From: Streptomyces sp. JHA26
GTDB taxonomy: Bacteria > Actinomycetota > Actinomycetes > Streptomycetales > Streptomycetaceae
DNA length: 64,000 bases
NCBI RefSeq assembly: GCF_002005565.1
Contig: NZ_BDJC01000031.1
Span: forward strand, 1 to 64,000
Direction: 5' to 3'
In this document: one piece after another, positions 40,465 through 49,398 of the stretch
How the letters are laid out: every line of letters starts with the position of its first letter
Numbering within the stretch: position 1 is the stretch's first letter
Notes under the pieces: model-generated
What the model saw: only the letters and a program-made list of their open reading frames with translations
Databases searched by the model: none
Told to the model about the DNA's origin: nothing
Made by a program: the position numbers and the translations under genes

Positions 40465-42075
40465 TCACACCGAGACGCGCGACTCCGCCGCGTCCCGGGG
40501 CGCGGGCACCGCCACCGCCTCGCCGTCCTCCTCGCACTGCATCACCCGCGGCAGCCGCAACGCCATCACCGCTCCCAGCAGCAGCAGCCCCGCACTCACC
40601 ACCAGCGTCACGTGCAGCCCGTGCACGAACGCGTCGCCCGCAGCCCGCCGCAGGGCACCCCCCGCGGGCCCCCCGAGCTGCGCGGCGACCTCGTAGGCCT
40701 CCCCCAGCGAATGCCCCGCCGCCGCCGACGCCGACGCCGGCACCCCCGGCACCCCGCCCGTCAGCCCGGGCGCGTACGCCGCGTTCATCACGCTGCCCAG
40801 CAGCGCTATCCCGATCCCGGCGCCCAGCTGGTACGACGTCTCGCCGATCGCCGCCGCCCCGCCGGACTGCTCCTGCGGCGCCTCGCTCAGCATCGACTCG
40901 TACGCTCCGAACAGCGTCGTCTCCAGGCCGAAGCCGAGCAGGACGAACCCGGACAGCAGCAGCGCGCGGTCGTCCGCCCGGCCCATCGCCGTCAGCAGCA
41001 GCACCGCCACCGCCGTCAGACAGAACCCGGCGCACACCATCCGGCGCGGCCCGAACCGCCGCAGCAGGCGGGCACCCGCGAGGCCCGCCGCCATCGCCGC
41101 GAAGGTCAGCGGCAGCAGCCGCAGTCCGGTCTGGAGCGGTGACAGCCCGAGCACCAGCTGCAGGTACTGTGCCGCGACCAGCTCCAGCCCCACCAGTGCC
41201 AGCATGGCCAGCACGATGCAGCCCACCGACGTGCTGAACGCGGGCCGCCGGAACATCCGCAGGTCCACCAGCGGATGCGTCCGGCGCCGCTGTCTCCGCA
41301 CGAAGCCGGCCAGCAGGGCCGCGCCCGCCACCAGCGGCAGCACGGTGAACGCGCTCGCCGGCGGCTCACCGGCGCCGAGCCGCTTCACGCCCAGGACGAC
41401 CCCGAACAGCCCGGCCGCCGCCATCAGCGCGCCGACGACGTCCCAGGGACCGGTGCCGTCGCCCTTCGAGGCGGGCAGCAGCAGCCGTCCCACCGGCAGG
41501 CTGACCAGCATCAGCGGGATGTTGACGAGGAACACCGAGCCCCACCAGAAGTGCTCCAGCAGGAAACCGCCGAGCAGCGGCCCGATCGCCGCGCCCACGG
41601 CGGCGACGGCGCTCCAGATGCCGATGGCCAGCGCCCGCTCCCGCCGGTCGGGGAAGACCTGGCGCAGGATCGACAGCGTCGCCGGCATGATCATCGCCCC
41701 GCCCGCGCCGAGCAGCGCGCGGGCCGCGATCAGGACCTGGGCGTTCTCGGCGAGGGCCGCCAGCGCGGAGGCGATACCGAAGAGCGCGTACCCGAGGAGC
41801 AGGATCCGTCTGCGGCCGACCCGGTCGCCCAGCGTGCCGAAGAGGATCAGCAGCGAGGCGCAGACGAGGGGGTACACGTCGACGATCCAGAGCAGTTCGA
41901 TCGCGCCGGGCCTCAGGTCCTCCGTGACGGCGGGGACCGCCACGTGCAGGACGGTGGCGTCGACGGCGACGAGCAGCAGGCTGACGCAGAGGACGACGAG
42001 GACCACCCAGCGGTTGGCACCGGCCCCGGCCGCCCGGCGGCGCAGCACGGCGGCAGCCGTGGTCGTCCCGGACAT
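40465..42075 (-). CDS. MFS drug exporter, EmrB/QacA (14-segment) type
   Basis: 536 residues with about fourteen hydrophobic segments. Segment 1 carries LLVAVDATVLHVAVPAV (the DHA2 motif D pattern), the loop after segment 2 has LGDRVGRRRILLLGYA (motif A) and segment 5 AAVGAAIGPLLGGFLLEHF (motif C, the antiporter signature). The C-terminal tail is cytoplasmic and acidic. It expels drugs or antiseptics in exchange for protons. ATG 42075 follows GGAGGT. No local regulator gene is adjacent. Confidence 0.92.
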   Translation of the reverse strand: MSGTTTAAAVLRRRAAGAGANRWVVLVVLCVSLLLVAVDATVLHVAVPAVTEDLRPGAIELLWIVDVYPLVCASLLILFGTLGDRVGRRRILLLGYALFGIASALAALAENAQVLIAARALLGAGGAMIMPATLSILRQVFPDRRERALAIGIWSAVAAVGAAIGPLLGGFLLEHFWWGSVFLVNIPLMLVSLPVGRLLLPASKGDGTGPWDVVGALMAAAGLFGVVLGVKRLGAGEPPASAFTVLPLVAGAALLAGFVRRQRRRTHPLVDLRMFRRPAFSTSVGCIVLAMLALVGLELVAAQYLQLVLGLSPLQTGLRLLPLTFAAMAAGLAGARLLRRFGPRRMVCAGFCLTAVAVLLLTAMGRADDRALLLSGFVLLGFGLETTLFGAYESMLSEAPQEQSGGAAAIGETSYQLGAGIGIALLGSVMNAAYAPGLTGGVPGVPASASAAAGHSLGEAYEVAAQLGGPAGGALRRAAGDAFVHGLHVTLVVSAGLLLLGAVMALRLPRVMQCEEDGEAVAVPAPRDAAESRVSV

Positions 42076-42323
42076 GCACGTACCTCCAAGATGTTCCCTC
42101 GCGTCCGGCGGGCCGCGCGGGGTGGGGACTCCCCTGCGGCTCGGCCGGAGAGGAGCGGGGGCTCCGGGCCGTGCAACGGAACGCGAGTGACTCGCCAGCG
42201 TACGCCAGTCCGCCACGCACCCCCGTGGCCGGGCTCACACATCCCGCGTGACCTGTGTGGCGTGCGCCACCGCCCCTGCCGGGCCGTCCCGCCCGGCCGG
42301 TCGCCCCGCGGATAATCGGGCCC

Positions 42324-43565
42324 GTGACCGATCTTGAAACGCGTGCGGCGGCGGACCGCCCCGGTGCCCTGCGCCGGGCCGCACCGGCGCTCCTCGGCTA
42401 CGCGGCCGTCCGCGCCCTGGGCCTGGCCGCCCTGGCCCTGTGGAGCGCCGCGCGCGACAAGAGCGCGTACACCCTGCTGACCGCCCGCTGGGACTCCCTC
42501 TGGTACACCAGGGTCGCCGAACTGGGGTACGGCTACGAGGTGCGCCTGCCGAACGGCGACGTGCACTCCAACCTGGCCTTCTTCCCCCTGCTGCCCTGGC
42601 TGGAGCGGCTGGGCGCGGCCGCGGGTCCGCTGTCGTACGCCGACGCGGGGTTCGCGGTGAGTCTGCTGGCCTCGCTCGCGGCGGCCTGGGGGATCTTCGC
42701 GGTGGCGGAGCACGCGTACGGCCGGGACGGGGAGGGCGCGGGGCGCGGCCTCGGAAGGGCGGTGCCGGGAGACGGGCGGGTCGGGACGTGGGCGGTACTG
42801 CTGTGGGCCGTGCTGCCGGTGGGGATCGTGCAGTCGATGGCGTACAGCGAGTCGCTGTTCACGGCGCTCGCCGCCTGGTCGCTGTACGCCGTGCTGACGG
42901 GACGCTGGGTGGCGGCGGGGACGCTGGCCGCGCTGGCCGGGCTGACCCGGCCGGTGGGACTCGCGGTGGCGGCGGCGGTGTGGGCGGCCGCGATCACCGC
43001 GTTCGTGCGAAACCGGAGCGGCACCGCCGCGCACGGCGCCCTTTCCGCACCGCGCGCCCCCGGCGGGGGCGCGCGGTGCGCGCTCGGCATGCTGCTCGCG
43101 CCCCTGGGCGCCGCCGGCTACGTCCTGTGGGTCGGCCACCGCACCGGCCGGGGCCCGCTCGGCTATCTCGACGTCCAGGCCGGCTGGCGCAACGGCTTCG
43201 ACGGCGGCGTGGCCTTCGCCCGCTTCGTCGCGGCGAAGTTCACGTCGTTCCCGGCGGCCCTGGCGGGCGTCGGCCTGATCGTCGGGGTCGCCCTGCTGCT
43301 GTGGCTGTACGTCGTCTGCGTACGGCAGCGCCAGCCGCTCGCGCTGCTGGTGTACTCGGGGATCGTCACCGCTCTCGCCCTGTGCGCGTCGAGTTACTTC
43401 GGCTCGAAGCCCCGGCTGCTGCTGCCCGCCTTCCCCCTCCTGCTGCCACCGGCCCTGGCCCTGGCCCGGCTGCGGACCTCCAGGTCGGTGCTGGTGGTCG
43501 CGGGTGTCGCCGTCGCGTCGGCCGGGTACGGCGCGTTCTGGCTGAACGGCTCCGGCCCGCCCTGA
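42324..43565 (+). CDS. PIG-V-like mannosyltransferase, integral membrane
   Basis: 413 residues with eight or more hydrophobic segments. After the first segment comes the loop WDSLWYTRVAELGYGYE with SNLAFFPLLPWLERL, the catalytic-loop pattern of GT-C transferases of the PIG-V family, which add mannose from polyprenyl-phosphomannose on the outer face of the membrane. GTG 42324. It precedes the PAP2 phosphatase gene by 276 nt on the same strand; both could act in polyprenyl-linked glycan metabolism. The 43-kb gap region is AT-rich, so they may have separate promoters. Confidence 0.8.
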   Translation: MTDLETRAAADRPGALRRAAPALLGYAAVRALGLAALALWSAARDKSAYTLLTARWDSLWYTRVAELGYGYEVRLPNGDVHSNLAFFPLLPWLERLGAAAGPLSYADAGFAVSLLASLAAAWGIFAVAEHAYGRDGEGAGRGLGRAVPGDGRVGTWAVLLWAVLPVGIVQSMAYSESLFTALAAWSLYAVLTGRWVAAGTLAALAGLTRPVGLAVAAAVWAAAITAFVRNRSGTAAHGALSAPRAPGGGARCALGMLLAPLGAAGYVLWVGHRTGRGPLGYLDVQAGWRNGFDGGVAFARFVAAKFTSFPAALAGVGLIVGVALLLWLYVVCVRQRQPLALLVYSGIVTALALCASSYFGSKPRLLLPAFPLLLPPALALARLRTSRSVLVVAGVAVASAGYGAFWLNGSGPP

Positions 43566-43841
43566 CCGGCCCCGTCCGCCCCGACCGCCCCCTGCCGCCC
43601 CGACCGGCACCGCCCGCCCGGCGAGCGCCGGGAAAATTCCGCACCAGCATTCGGTGAACCCATTGATAAGCACGATAAAACCGCCGACCGGGCCGATCAA
43701 AAGAATTGAAGTCCGCAGTCGGCCCCGTTTGTGGATTCCCGGGAAATAGACCACCCGCTGAGAGGAATCCCACATCACATCGTCATCACAAAGCCGTTGA
43801 TTCGGCGGGGATCACTCCTCACTCGCTGTAACGTCGATTGG

Positions 43842-44858
43842 GTGCGTACCGAACGGAACCTCACCCGTCTGGACCGGGTGTTCGCGAGACTCGACCGGGA
43901 GCCGGAACGGCCGGCCCACCTAGATGTGCCGGAGATGAGCCGGCACCGCATTGCGCTGTTCTCCGGGACCCTCGCGTTCTATATCGCGATCGTATGGGCC
44001 GTGCTGATCACCTCGTGGCTGGTCCGGCTCGACTGGCAGGTCATGTTCTTCCGGCCCTACCAGCAGTGGCCGGAGATCCACGCGTTCGTCGACTACTACG
44101 TGGTCCTCGGCCAGCGCGGCCCCACCGCGGTGATGGTCGCGGCCTGGCTCGGCTGGCGGTCCTGGCGGCAGCACACCCTGCGGCCGCTGCTCGCGCTCGG
44201 CGCCTCCCTGCTGTTGCTGAACGTCACCGTCGGCGCCGCCAAGATCGGCATGGGCCGGCTGGGGCCGCACTACGCGACCACGATCGGCGCGAACGAGATG
44301 TGGCGCGGCGGCGATATATTTCCGAGCGGTCACACCGCGAACGCCGTGGTCACCTGGGGCATCCTGGCCTACCTGGCGTCGACGCCGAGGGCGCGGCGCT
44401 GGCTGTCGGCCCTGTCGGCGGTCACGTCCCTCGGGGTCGGGATGTCCACCGTCTACCTCGGTACGCACTGGCTCAGCGACGTGCTCCTCGGCTGGGCCGC
44501 GGGACTGCTGATCCTGCTGGCGTTGCCGTGGTTCGAGCCGCTGATCGGCCGCACCGAGACCTGGATCCTCGGCCTGCGGGACCGCTGGTCCGCCCGGCAC
44601 CGCCGTACGGCACCGGCGAAGGAGCCGGTCGCCGCCCCCGTGGTGCTCACGCACCCCGTCACCGGCCGGGAGGGGACTCCGGCGCGCGAACCGGTCGCCG
44701 CGTCCCGCCCCCGGGCCCCGGCGTACCTGACCCCGGGGCCGCACACGACCCGCTCGGACCGCACGCCGGTCACCCCGGCGGGCAGCCGCCGTCCGCCGCA
44801 CGCCGACCGCCACCCGCGCAGCGCGGCCCCGGCGGCTCGACCCCTGTCCGGCGGCTGA
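43842..44858 (+). CDS. PAP2-family membrane phosphatase
   Basis: 338 residues and six hydrophobic segments. The lipid phosphatase motifs are present: KIGMGRLGP (motif 1, slightly diverged), IFPSGHTANAVVTWG (motif 2 with the acid His) and STVYLGTHWLSDVLLG (motif 3 with nucleophile His and Asp). It probably dephosphorylates undecaprenyl-pyrophosphate or phosphatidate outside the membrane. The C-terminal 70 residues are a proline-rich basic tail. The GTG start at 43842 (VRTERNLTRLDRVF) lacks a clear ribosome binding site but coincides with the start of family homology. Confidence 0.88.
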   Translation: MRTERNLTRLDRVFARLDREPERPAHLDVPEMSRHRIALFSGTLAFYIAIVWAVLITSWLVRLDWQVMFFRPYQQWPEIHAFVDYYVVLGQRGPTAVMVAAWLGWRSWRQHTLRPLLALGASLLLLNVTVGAAKIGMGRLGPHYATTIGANEMWRGGDIFPSGHTANAVVTWGILAYLASTPRARRWLSALSAVTSLGVGMSTVYLGTHWLSDVLLGWAAGLLILLALPWFEPLIGRTETWILGLRDRWSARHRRTAPAKEPVAAPVVLTHPVTGREGTPAREPVAASRPRAPAYLTPGPHTTRSDRTPVTPAGSRRPPHADRHPRSAAPAARPLSGG

Positions 44859-44907
44859 CGGCACACGGACAGGCGGGGCCGGTACGCACACCCCCTCCCC
44901 CGCAGCA

Positions 44908-44946
44908 CGACGGCCCGGCCCTCCGCACAGGAGGGCCGGGCCGTCG
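44908..44946. terminator. bidirectional terminator between PAP2 and I78 genes
   Basis: A 17-bp perfect stem (arms 44908-44924 and 44930-44946) with a GCACA loop lies between convergent stop codons at 44858 and 44954. Confidence 0.85.
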
Positions 44947-44953
44947 GCGTGTG

Positions 44954-45169
44954 TCAGCCCTTCCAGGCACGGGCCACGCGGCCGTCCTTCACCTCGAAGT
45001 TGAGCCGGCCCACGCGGTACTCCATGGTGATGACCGTCCCCGGCTCCAGCGACCGCACCGTCGACCAGCCCCGCTCGCGCGCGAGCCGTTCGGCCGCCCC
45101 GGAATCGAGGCCGACGTAGGCGTCCGTACTGTCCTGGGGTTCGGCGGGGGGTGTCGGAATCGGTGCCAT
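44954..45169 (-). CDS. I78-family peptidase inhibitor-like protein
   Basis: 71 residues. The fold is recognised by STVRSLEPGTVITMEYRVGR followed by LNFEVKDGRVARAW, the potato-inhibitor-like I78 pattern. It has no signal peptide and no cysteine, whereas secreted I78 members usually have both, so it is predicted to be cytoplasmic. Whether it inhibits a protease is open. ATG 45169. Upstream, GTCACA occurs twice with an 11-nt period at 45242-45258. Confidence 0.7.
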   Translation of the reverse strand: MAPIPTPPAEPQDSTDAYVGLDSGAAERLARERGWSTVRSLEPGTVITMEYRVGRLNFEVKDGRVARAWKG

Positions 45170-45936
45170 GCCACCACGCTATGTCCTGCTCCCCGGGCGG
45201 GGAAGCCCCGGACCGTAACACAGGCCACAGAAGCCCCTACGGTCACATTTCTGTCACAGGATCACGGCATGAGTTTTGACTGAACTCCTTCACCCGAACG
45301 GATGCTTCCACCCCCCTTCCACGAGCCCTGGAGGACAATTCCGGAGCGCCGCGCCGACCCCTCGAATAAGCGAACGGAAAAAGACGCCGGAGCTCCCCGG
45401 GGATTCCGTTCCCTTTCCTTCCGGCAGGCCCGAACGGATGTACGGGGATCGGATATCGGCACAGGAAGCACACTCTTTGCTCACATGTTCCCCGCGCCCG
45501 GCCCGGCGAGGACGGACCGGGCCGACGGGCCGCACGGCATCGGCACGGCGGAACCGCCGGGGTCGCTCACACGCCCCCCGAAGCGGTCGGCGAGGACGCG
45601 GAGACCGGACGCCGCGGCGCGGTGGGCACGCCGCGCGTCAGCCGGGTGCGAGCACCCGCCACATGCGCCGATTTCCTGATTTGTCGACCTACCGATCCGG
45701 TGACTTCCGTCTCCCCGTCCTTCATCAACTTCCCTGTGGAGCACTCCACTTGACGGGAACCGTCCGGCGCCGCGGCCGCCCCGTCCCCGGTGCCGGGCGG
45801 CTCGATTCCGTTCGCCGCGGGGCGTGACTCCCGCCGCGGATCGCCCGTTGTCTTCAGCATGAGCCGGGGACCCACCCGGACCACGGGCCGGGAGCCACCC
45901 GGCCCAGCCACGTACCGCATCCCGAGGGAGCCACCC
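45170..45936. other. 767-nt intergenic region, longest gap in the window
   Basis: No gene I can support on either strand: open frames here lack ribosome binding sites, codon bias and recognisable motifs. Visible elements are GTCACA repeated at 45242 and 45253, a relatively AT-rich stretch at 45260-45480, and the palindrome GTGGAG-CA-CTCCAC at 45736-45749 followed by TTGACG. It must hold the promoters of both flanking divergent genes; the unusually long interval may hide an untranslated leader or small RNA. Confidence 0.5.
45736..45749. promoter_or_regulatory. 14-nt palindrome next to a -35-like hexamer
   Basis: GTGGAG-CA-CTCCAC is exact and touches TTGACG at 45750-45755. It is 190 nt upstream of the gene at 45937. 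Operator function is a guess. Confidence 0.3.
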
Positions 45937-46737
45937 GTGCCGCGCATGCTCGACGTCAGCGACGACGTACGCGCCGAGATCGGCGACGAAGAAGCCGACC
46001 GCCTGCTCGCCGGGGGCTCCACCCCGGGCAGCTACGACTGCACGTCCTGCCGTACTCCGGGTGACTGCGAGCAGGAGCGCACCAGCACCGTTCTCTTCGT
46101 CGGGGACGAGACCGCCGTTCTCGCCTTCGCCCACGCCGGCTGTCTGCCCTCACAGGTCGTCAAGGTCACCGAGGAGCAGCTCCAGGGAGCCGTGAAGTCC
46201 ATCAACGGCGACCCCGCCCGCTCGCAGCAGCCACAGCCGCAGCAGTCGGAGGCGGCCGCGGGCGAGCAGGCCGTGCTGGGCGTGACCAGCGGGCTCGTCC
46301 TGATCGCCGACGAGCTGCACCCCGCCCTCGTGGTCGAGCCGACCGCCCCCATCGTGCGGCCCGGCACCACCGGTACCGGCGACGACTTCCTGCCGCTGCT
46401 CATCGAGCAGGGCTTCACGCCGGTCGTCGAGCTGTCCGCCGTCCCCACCGTGCTGCGCGGCTGGTCGGTGCTGCTCGCCATGGGCCAGCTACACGCGGTG
46501 CTCCAGCCGGGGACGAACGGCGGCCGGCCGGTGGCCTGGTGGCAGGCGCACCAGCCCCTCCAGGTCACCGACGGCTGGCGCGCGGCGGCCGCCAAGCAGC
46601 AGCAGGTGCTGATGTTCGCGGCGCCGGTCGGGACGATCGGCCGACAGCCCCGGGAGGACCTGCTGCGCGAGGCGCTGGACAGAGCGGCGGCACACGGGCA
46701 GCTGGTCGCCGCCGCGTTGCCCCTGGCAGGGACCTGA
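45937..46737 (+). CDS. hypothetical cysteine-motif protein, 266 residues
   Basis: No named family. An N-terminal part begins PRMLDVSDDVRAEIG and contains SYDCTSCRTPGDCEQE with a C-x2-C-x5-C cluster and a fourth Cys in FAHAGCLPSQVVKV, suggesting a small metal site. A Gln/Ala-rich linker then leads to a second alpha/beta domain (about 120-266: VLGVTSGLVLIADELHPA, TVLRGWSVLLAMGQLHAVL, VLMFAAPVGT). The protein is soluble. GTG 45937 follows GAGGGAG. It is probably cotranscribed with the gene at 46803. Confidence 0.75.
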   Translation: MPRMLDVSDDVRAEIGDEEADRLLAGGSTPGSYDCTSCRTPGDCEQERTSTVLFVGDETAVLAFAHAGCLPSQVVKVTEEQLQGAVKSINGDPARSQQPQPQQSEAAAGEQAVLGVTSGLVLIADELHPALVVEPTAPIVRPGTTGTGDDFLPLLIEQGFTPVVELSAVPTVLRGWSVLLAMGQLHAVLQPGTNGGRPVAWWQAHQPLQVTDGWRAAAAKQQQVLMFAAPVGTIGRQPREDLLREALDRAAAHGQLVAAALPLAGT

Positions 46738-46802
46738 TCACCGGCCACGGGTGACCGCCGCCCCGACCGCATCCCTTCCGGCCCGGGGTCGTTTGGACAT
46801 AC

Positions 46803-47126
46803 GTGCACGCATACGACTCCTTCCACCGCCACGGTGGCCCCTCGGCCACGCCGATCTACGACGCGCTCTACGCCGAGTACGTCAGGTCCTTCCGCTCGCT
46901 GCCGGGGGATCGCAGCGGCGAGGAGGAGCTGGAGTTCACCGGGTTCCGGAACCTGTCCCGCGGCCGGGGCTACAGCGCCTACAGCGTGGGCGCCCACAGC
47001 ACCCGGCTCGGCCAGCAGTCGCCGTGGCAGCGCGTCGGCCAGCTCGGCCCGCACGGCACCGGGACGATGCGTCACGTCCCGGCCGCGCTGCCGCCGGCCC
47101 CGCGCCGGGCGCCCGAACACGGGTGA
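46803..47126 (+). CDS. hypothetical protein, 107 residues
   Basis: Begins MHAYDSFHRHGGPSATPIYD, then YVRSFRSLPGDRSGEEELEF and, later, AYSVGAHSTRLGQQS. I recall closely similar proteins in other streptomycetes but no function. It is soluble, with a disordered Pro/Ala/Arg C-terminus. The GTG at 46803 has no obvious ribosome binding site, so it may be read by coupling from the upstream gene 65 nt away. A large hairpin starts within its last codon and ends the transcript. Confidence 0.7.
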   Translation: MHAYDSFHRHGGPSATPIYDALYAEYVRSFRSLPGDRSGEEELEFTGFRNLSRGRGYSAYSVGAHSTRLGQQSPWQRVGQLGPHGTGTMRHVPAALPPAPRRAPEHG

Positions 47127-47178
47127 GCGGCGAGAAGGGGGCGGTCCCGGCCGGGACCGCCCCCTTCTCGCTGCTCAC
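47123..47178. terminator. very long bidirectional terminator before der
   Basis: From 47123 to 47178 the sequence folds on itself in a stem of about 26 bp with a single G-T wobble; the inner 42 nt (47130-47171) are a perfect palindrome centred on GG/CC. It lies between convergent stop codons at 47126 and 47192. Confidence 0.9.
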
Positions 47179-47191
47179 CGCTGCTGCTTCG

Positions 47192-48670
47192 CTACTTCTT
47201 CTTCGCGCCGCGCTTCTCGCGCACCCGCACCGAGATGTGGATCGGCGTCCCCTCGAAGCCGAACTCCTCGCGCAGCCGGCGCTCGATGAAGCGCCGGTAG
47301 CCCGCCTCGATGAAGCCGGAGGCGAAGAGCACGAACCGCGGGGGCTTGGTGCCCGCCTGCGTGCCGAACAGGATGCGCGGCTGCTTGCCGCCCCGCACCG
47401 GGTGCGGGTGGGAGGCGACCAGCTCGCCGAGGAAGGCGTTCAGCCGGCCCGTCGGGACGCGGGTCTCCCAGCCGGCCAGGGCCGTCTCGATCGCCGGGAC
47501 CAGCTTCTCCATGTGCCGTCCGGTCTGCGCCGAGACGTTCACCCGGGGCGCCCAGGCCACCTGGCCGAGCTCGGTCTCGATCTCCCGCTCCAGGTAGTAG
47601 CGGCGCTCCTCGTCGAGGGTGTCCCACTTGTTGTAGGCGACGACGATCGCGCGGCCCGCCTCGACGGCCATGGTGACGATCCGCTGGTCCTGCACCGAGA
47701 TCGATTCGGAGGCGTCGATGAGGACGACGGCGACCTCCGCCTTCTCGACGGCGGCGGCGGTGCGCAGCGAGGCGTAGTAGTCGGCGCCCTGCTGGAGGTG
47801 GACGCGCTTGCGGATGCCCGCCGTGTCGACGAACTTCCAGGTCTTGCCGCCGAGCTCGATCAGCTCGTCGACCGGGTCACGGGTGGTGCCGGCGAGTTCG
47901 TTGACGACGACGCGCTCCTCGCCCGCCACCTTGTTCAGCAGCGACGACTTGCCGACGTTGGGCCTGCCGATCAGGGCCACGCGGCGCGGGCCGCCCACGG
48001 CGGTGCCGAAGGTCTGCGCCGGGGCCTCGGGGAGGGCCTCCAGGACCTTGTCCAGCATGTCGCCGGTGCCGCGGCCGTGCAGCGCGGAGACCGGGTGGGG
48101 CTCGCCCAGGCCCAGCGACCACAGATAGGACGCGTCGGCCTCGCCGCTCGGGCCGTCCACCTTGTTGGCGCACAGCACGACGGGCTTGCCGGCCTTGCGC
48201 AGCAGCCGGACGACCGCCTCGTCGGTGTCGGTGGCGCCGACCTTGGCGTCCACGACGAAGACGACCGCGTCGGCGGCCTCGATCGCGTACTCGGCCTGGG
48301 CGGCGACGGAGGCGTCGATGCCGAGGACGTCCTGCTCCCAGCCGCCGGTGTCGACGACCTTGAAGCGGCGGCCGGCCCATTCGGCCTCGTAGGTGACGCG
48401 GTCGCGGGTGACGCCGGGCTTGTCCTCGACGACCGCCTCACGGCGGCCGATGATGCGGTTCACCAGGGTCGACTTGCCGACATTGGGGCGGCCGACGACG
48501 GCGAGGACGGGCAGCGGGCCGTGCCCGGCCTCCTCGATGGCGCCCTCGACCTCCTCCAGGTCGAAGCCCTCTTCCGCGGCGAGCTCCATGAACTGCGCGT
48601 ATTCGGCGTCGCCAAGCGCCCCGTGGTCGTGCTCCTCGCCCGAACCCTCGGAGTGGATGTCGTCGTTCAT
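47192..48670 (-). CDS. der: ribosome biogenesis GTPase Der (EngA)
   Basis: 492 residues, with the family's hallmark of two GTPase domains in tandem. First domain: VVGRPNVGKSTLVNRI, KPGVTRDRVTY, VDTGGW and CANKVDG. Second: IGRPNVGKSSLLNKV, LAGTTRDPVDE, VDTAGIRKR and YNKWD. A C-terminal KH-like domain ends in KRGAKKK and binds rRNA. Der is needed for 50S subunit assembly. An acidic N-terminal extension of about 45 residues is typical of actinobacteria. ATG 48670. It is last in the aroH-tyrA-cmk-acyltransferase-der series. Confidence 0.97.
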   Translation of the reverse strand: MNDDIHSEGSGEEHDHGALGDAEYAQFMELAAEEGFDLEEVEGAIEEAGHGPLPVLAVVGRPNVGKSTLVNRIIGRREAVVEDKPGVTRDRVTYEAEWAGRRFKVVDTGGWEQDVLGIDASVAAQAEYAIEAADAVVFVVDAKVGATDTDEAVVRLLRKAGKPVVLCANKVDGPSGEADASYLWSLGLGEPHPVSALHGRGTGDMLDKVLEALPEAPAQTFGTAVGGPRRVALIGRPNVGKSSLLNKVAGEERVVVNELAGTTRDPVDELIELGGKTWKFVDTAGIRKRVHLQQGADYYASLRTAAAVEKAEVAVVLIDASESISVQDQRIVTMAVEAGRAIVVAYNKWDTLDEERRYYLEREIETELGQVAWAPRVNVSAQTGRHMEKLVPAIETALAGWETRVPTGRLNAFLGELVASHPHPVRGGKQPRILFGTQAGTKPPRFVLFASGFIEAGYRRFIERRLREEFGFEGTPIHISVRVREKRGAKKK

Positions 48671-48744
48671 GAAGTCCGTACCTCGTTCATCGTGGTGATC
48701 GGTGGAACACCCCTGTACCGGATGATCCACTACTCAAGTGTCGC

Positions 48745-49398
48745 CTAACGGCCGGTGAGCCGCCTGGCGTTTTCCAGGTGCGCGGTGAGCTGCTTCTGGA
48801 TGCGCTCGGTCGCCTCGTCCAGCGCCTTGCGGGTGCGCCGTCCGCTGCTGTCGCCCGCGTCGAAGGGGTCGCCGAAGACGACGTCGACGCGGGAGCGCAG
48901 GGGTGGCAGCGCCTTTATCAACCGTCCAGGTCGCTCGGAGCTTCCCAGGACGGCGACCGGGACGATCGGGGCGCCGCCGCGCACGGCGAAGTAGGCGAGG
49001 CCCGCGCGCAGCGAGGCGAAGTCGCCCTCGCCGCGGGTGCCCTCCGGGAAGATGCCGAGCACGCCGCCGCTCTCCAGCACGCCGAGCGCCCGGGCGATGG
49101 CGGTGCGGTCGGTGGAGGCGCGGTCCACCTGGACCTGGCCGATGCCGGTCAGGAACTGTCCGAGCGGGCCGACGAACGCCTCCTTCTTGATCAGGAAGTG
49201 CGTCGGCCGGGGCGCCACGCCCATGACCATCGGGCCGTCGATGTTGTGCGCGTGGTTGACGGCGAAGATCAGCGGGCCGGTCGTGGGCACCCGCCAGGCG
49301 CCGAGCACGCGCGGCTTCCACAGGCCGTACATCAGGCCGACGCCGATGCGCCGCCCGACCTCGGCGCCCTTCTCGGAGGGGACGGAGGGTGAGGTCAC
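48745..49398 (-). CDS. 1-acyl-sn-glycerol-3-phosphate acyltransferase (PlsC-like)
   Basis: 217 residues. Acyltransferase motifs: NHAHNIDG (HX4D, block I), FLTGIGQVQVDR (block II), FPEGTRGEGDFA (block III) and APIVPVAVLG (block IV). The enzyme adds the second acyl chain in phosphatidic acid synthesis or acylates a related lipid at the membrane. GTG 49398 overlaps the stop codon of cmk (GTGA), so the two are translationally coupled. The cmk-acyltransferase-der order is widespread in actinobacteria. Confidence 0.93.
   Translation of the reverse strand: MTSPSVPSEKGAEVGRRIGVGLMYGLWKPRVLGAWRVPTTGPLIFAVNHAHNIDGPMVMGVAPRPTHFLIKKEAFVGPLGQFLTGIGQVQVDRASTDRTAIARALGVLESGGVLGIFPEGTRGEGDFASLRAGLAYFAVRGGAPIVPVAVLGSSERPGRLIKALPPLRSRVDVVFGDPFDAGDSSGRRTRKALDEATERIQKQLTAHLENARRLTGR

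Noticed and set aside
45242..45258. PhoP box or CRP site from GTCACA repeats
   Set aside because: The 11-nt period fits a tandem site, but the sequence differs from the PhoP direct-repeat unit (GTTCACC), and the repeats are direct, not the inverted TGTGA/TCACA of CRP.
45244..45473. A possible 76-codon minus-strand gene in the long gap
   Set aside because: No ribosome binding site, weak third-position bias and no motif.
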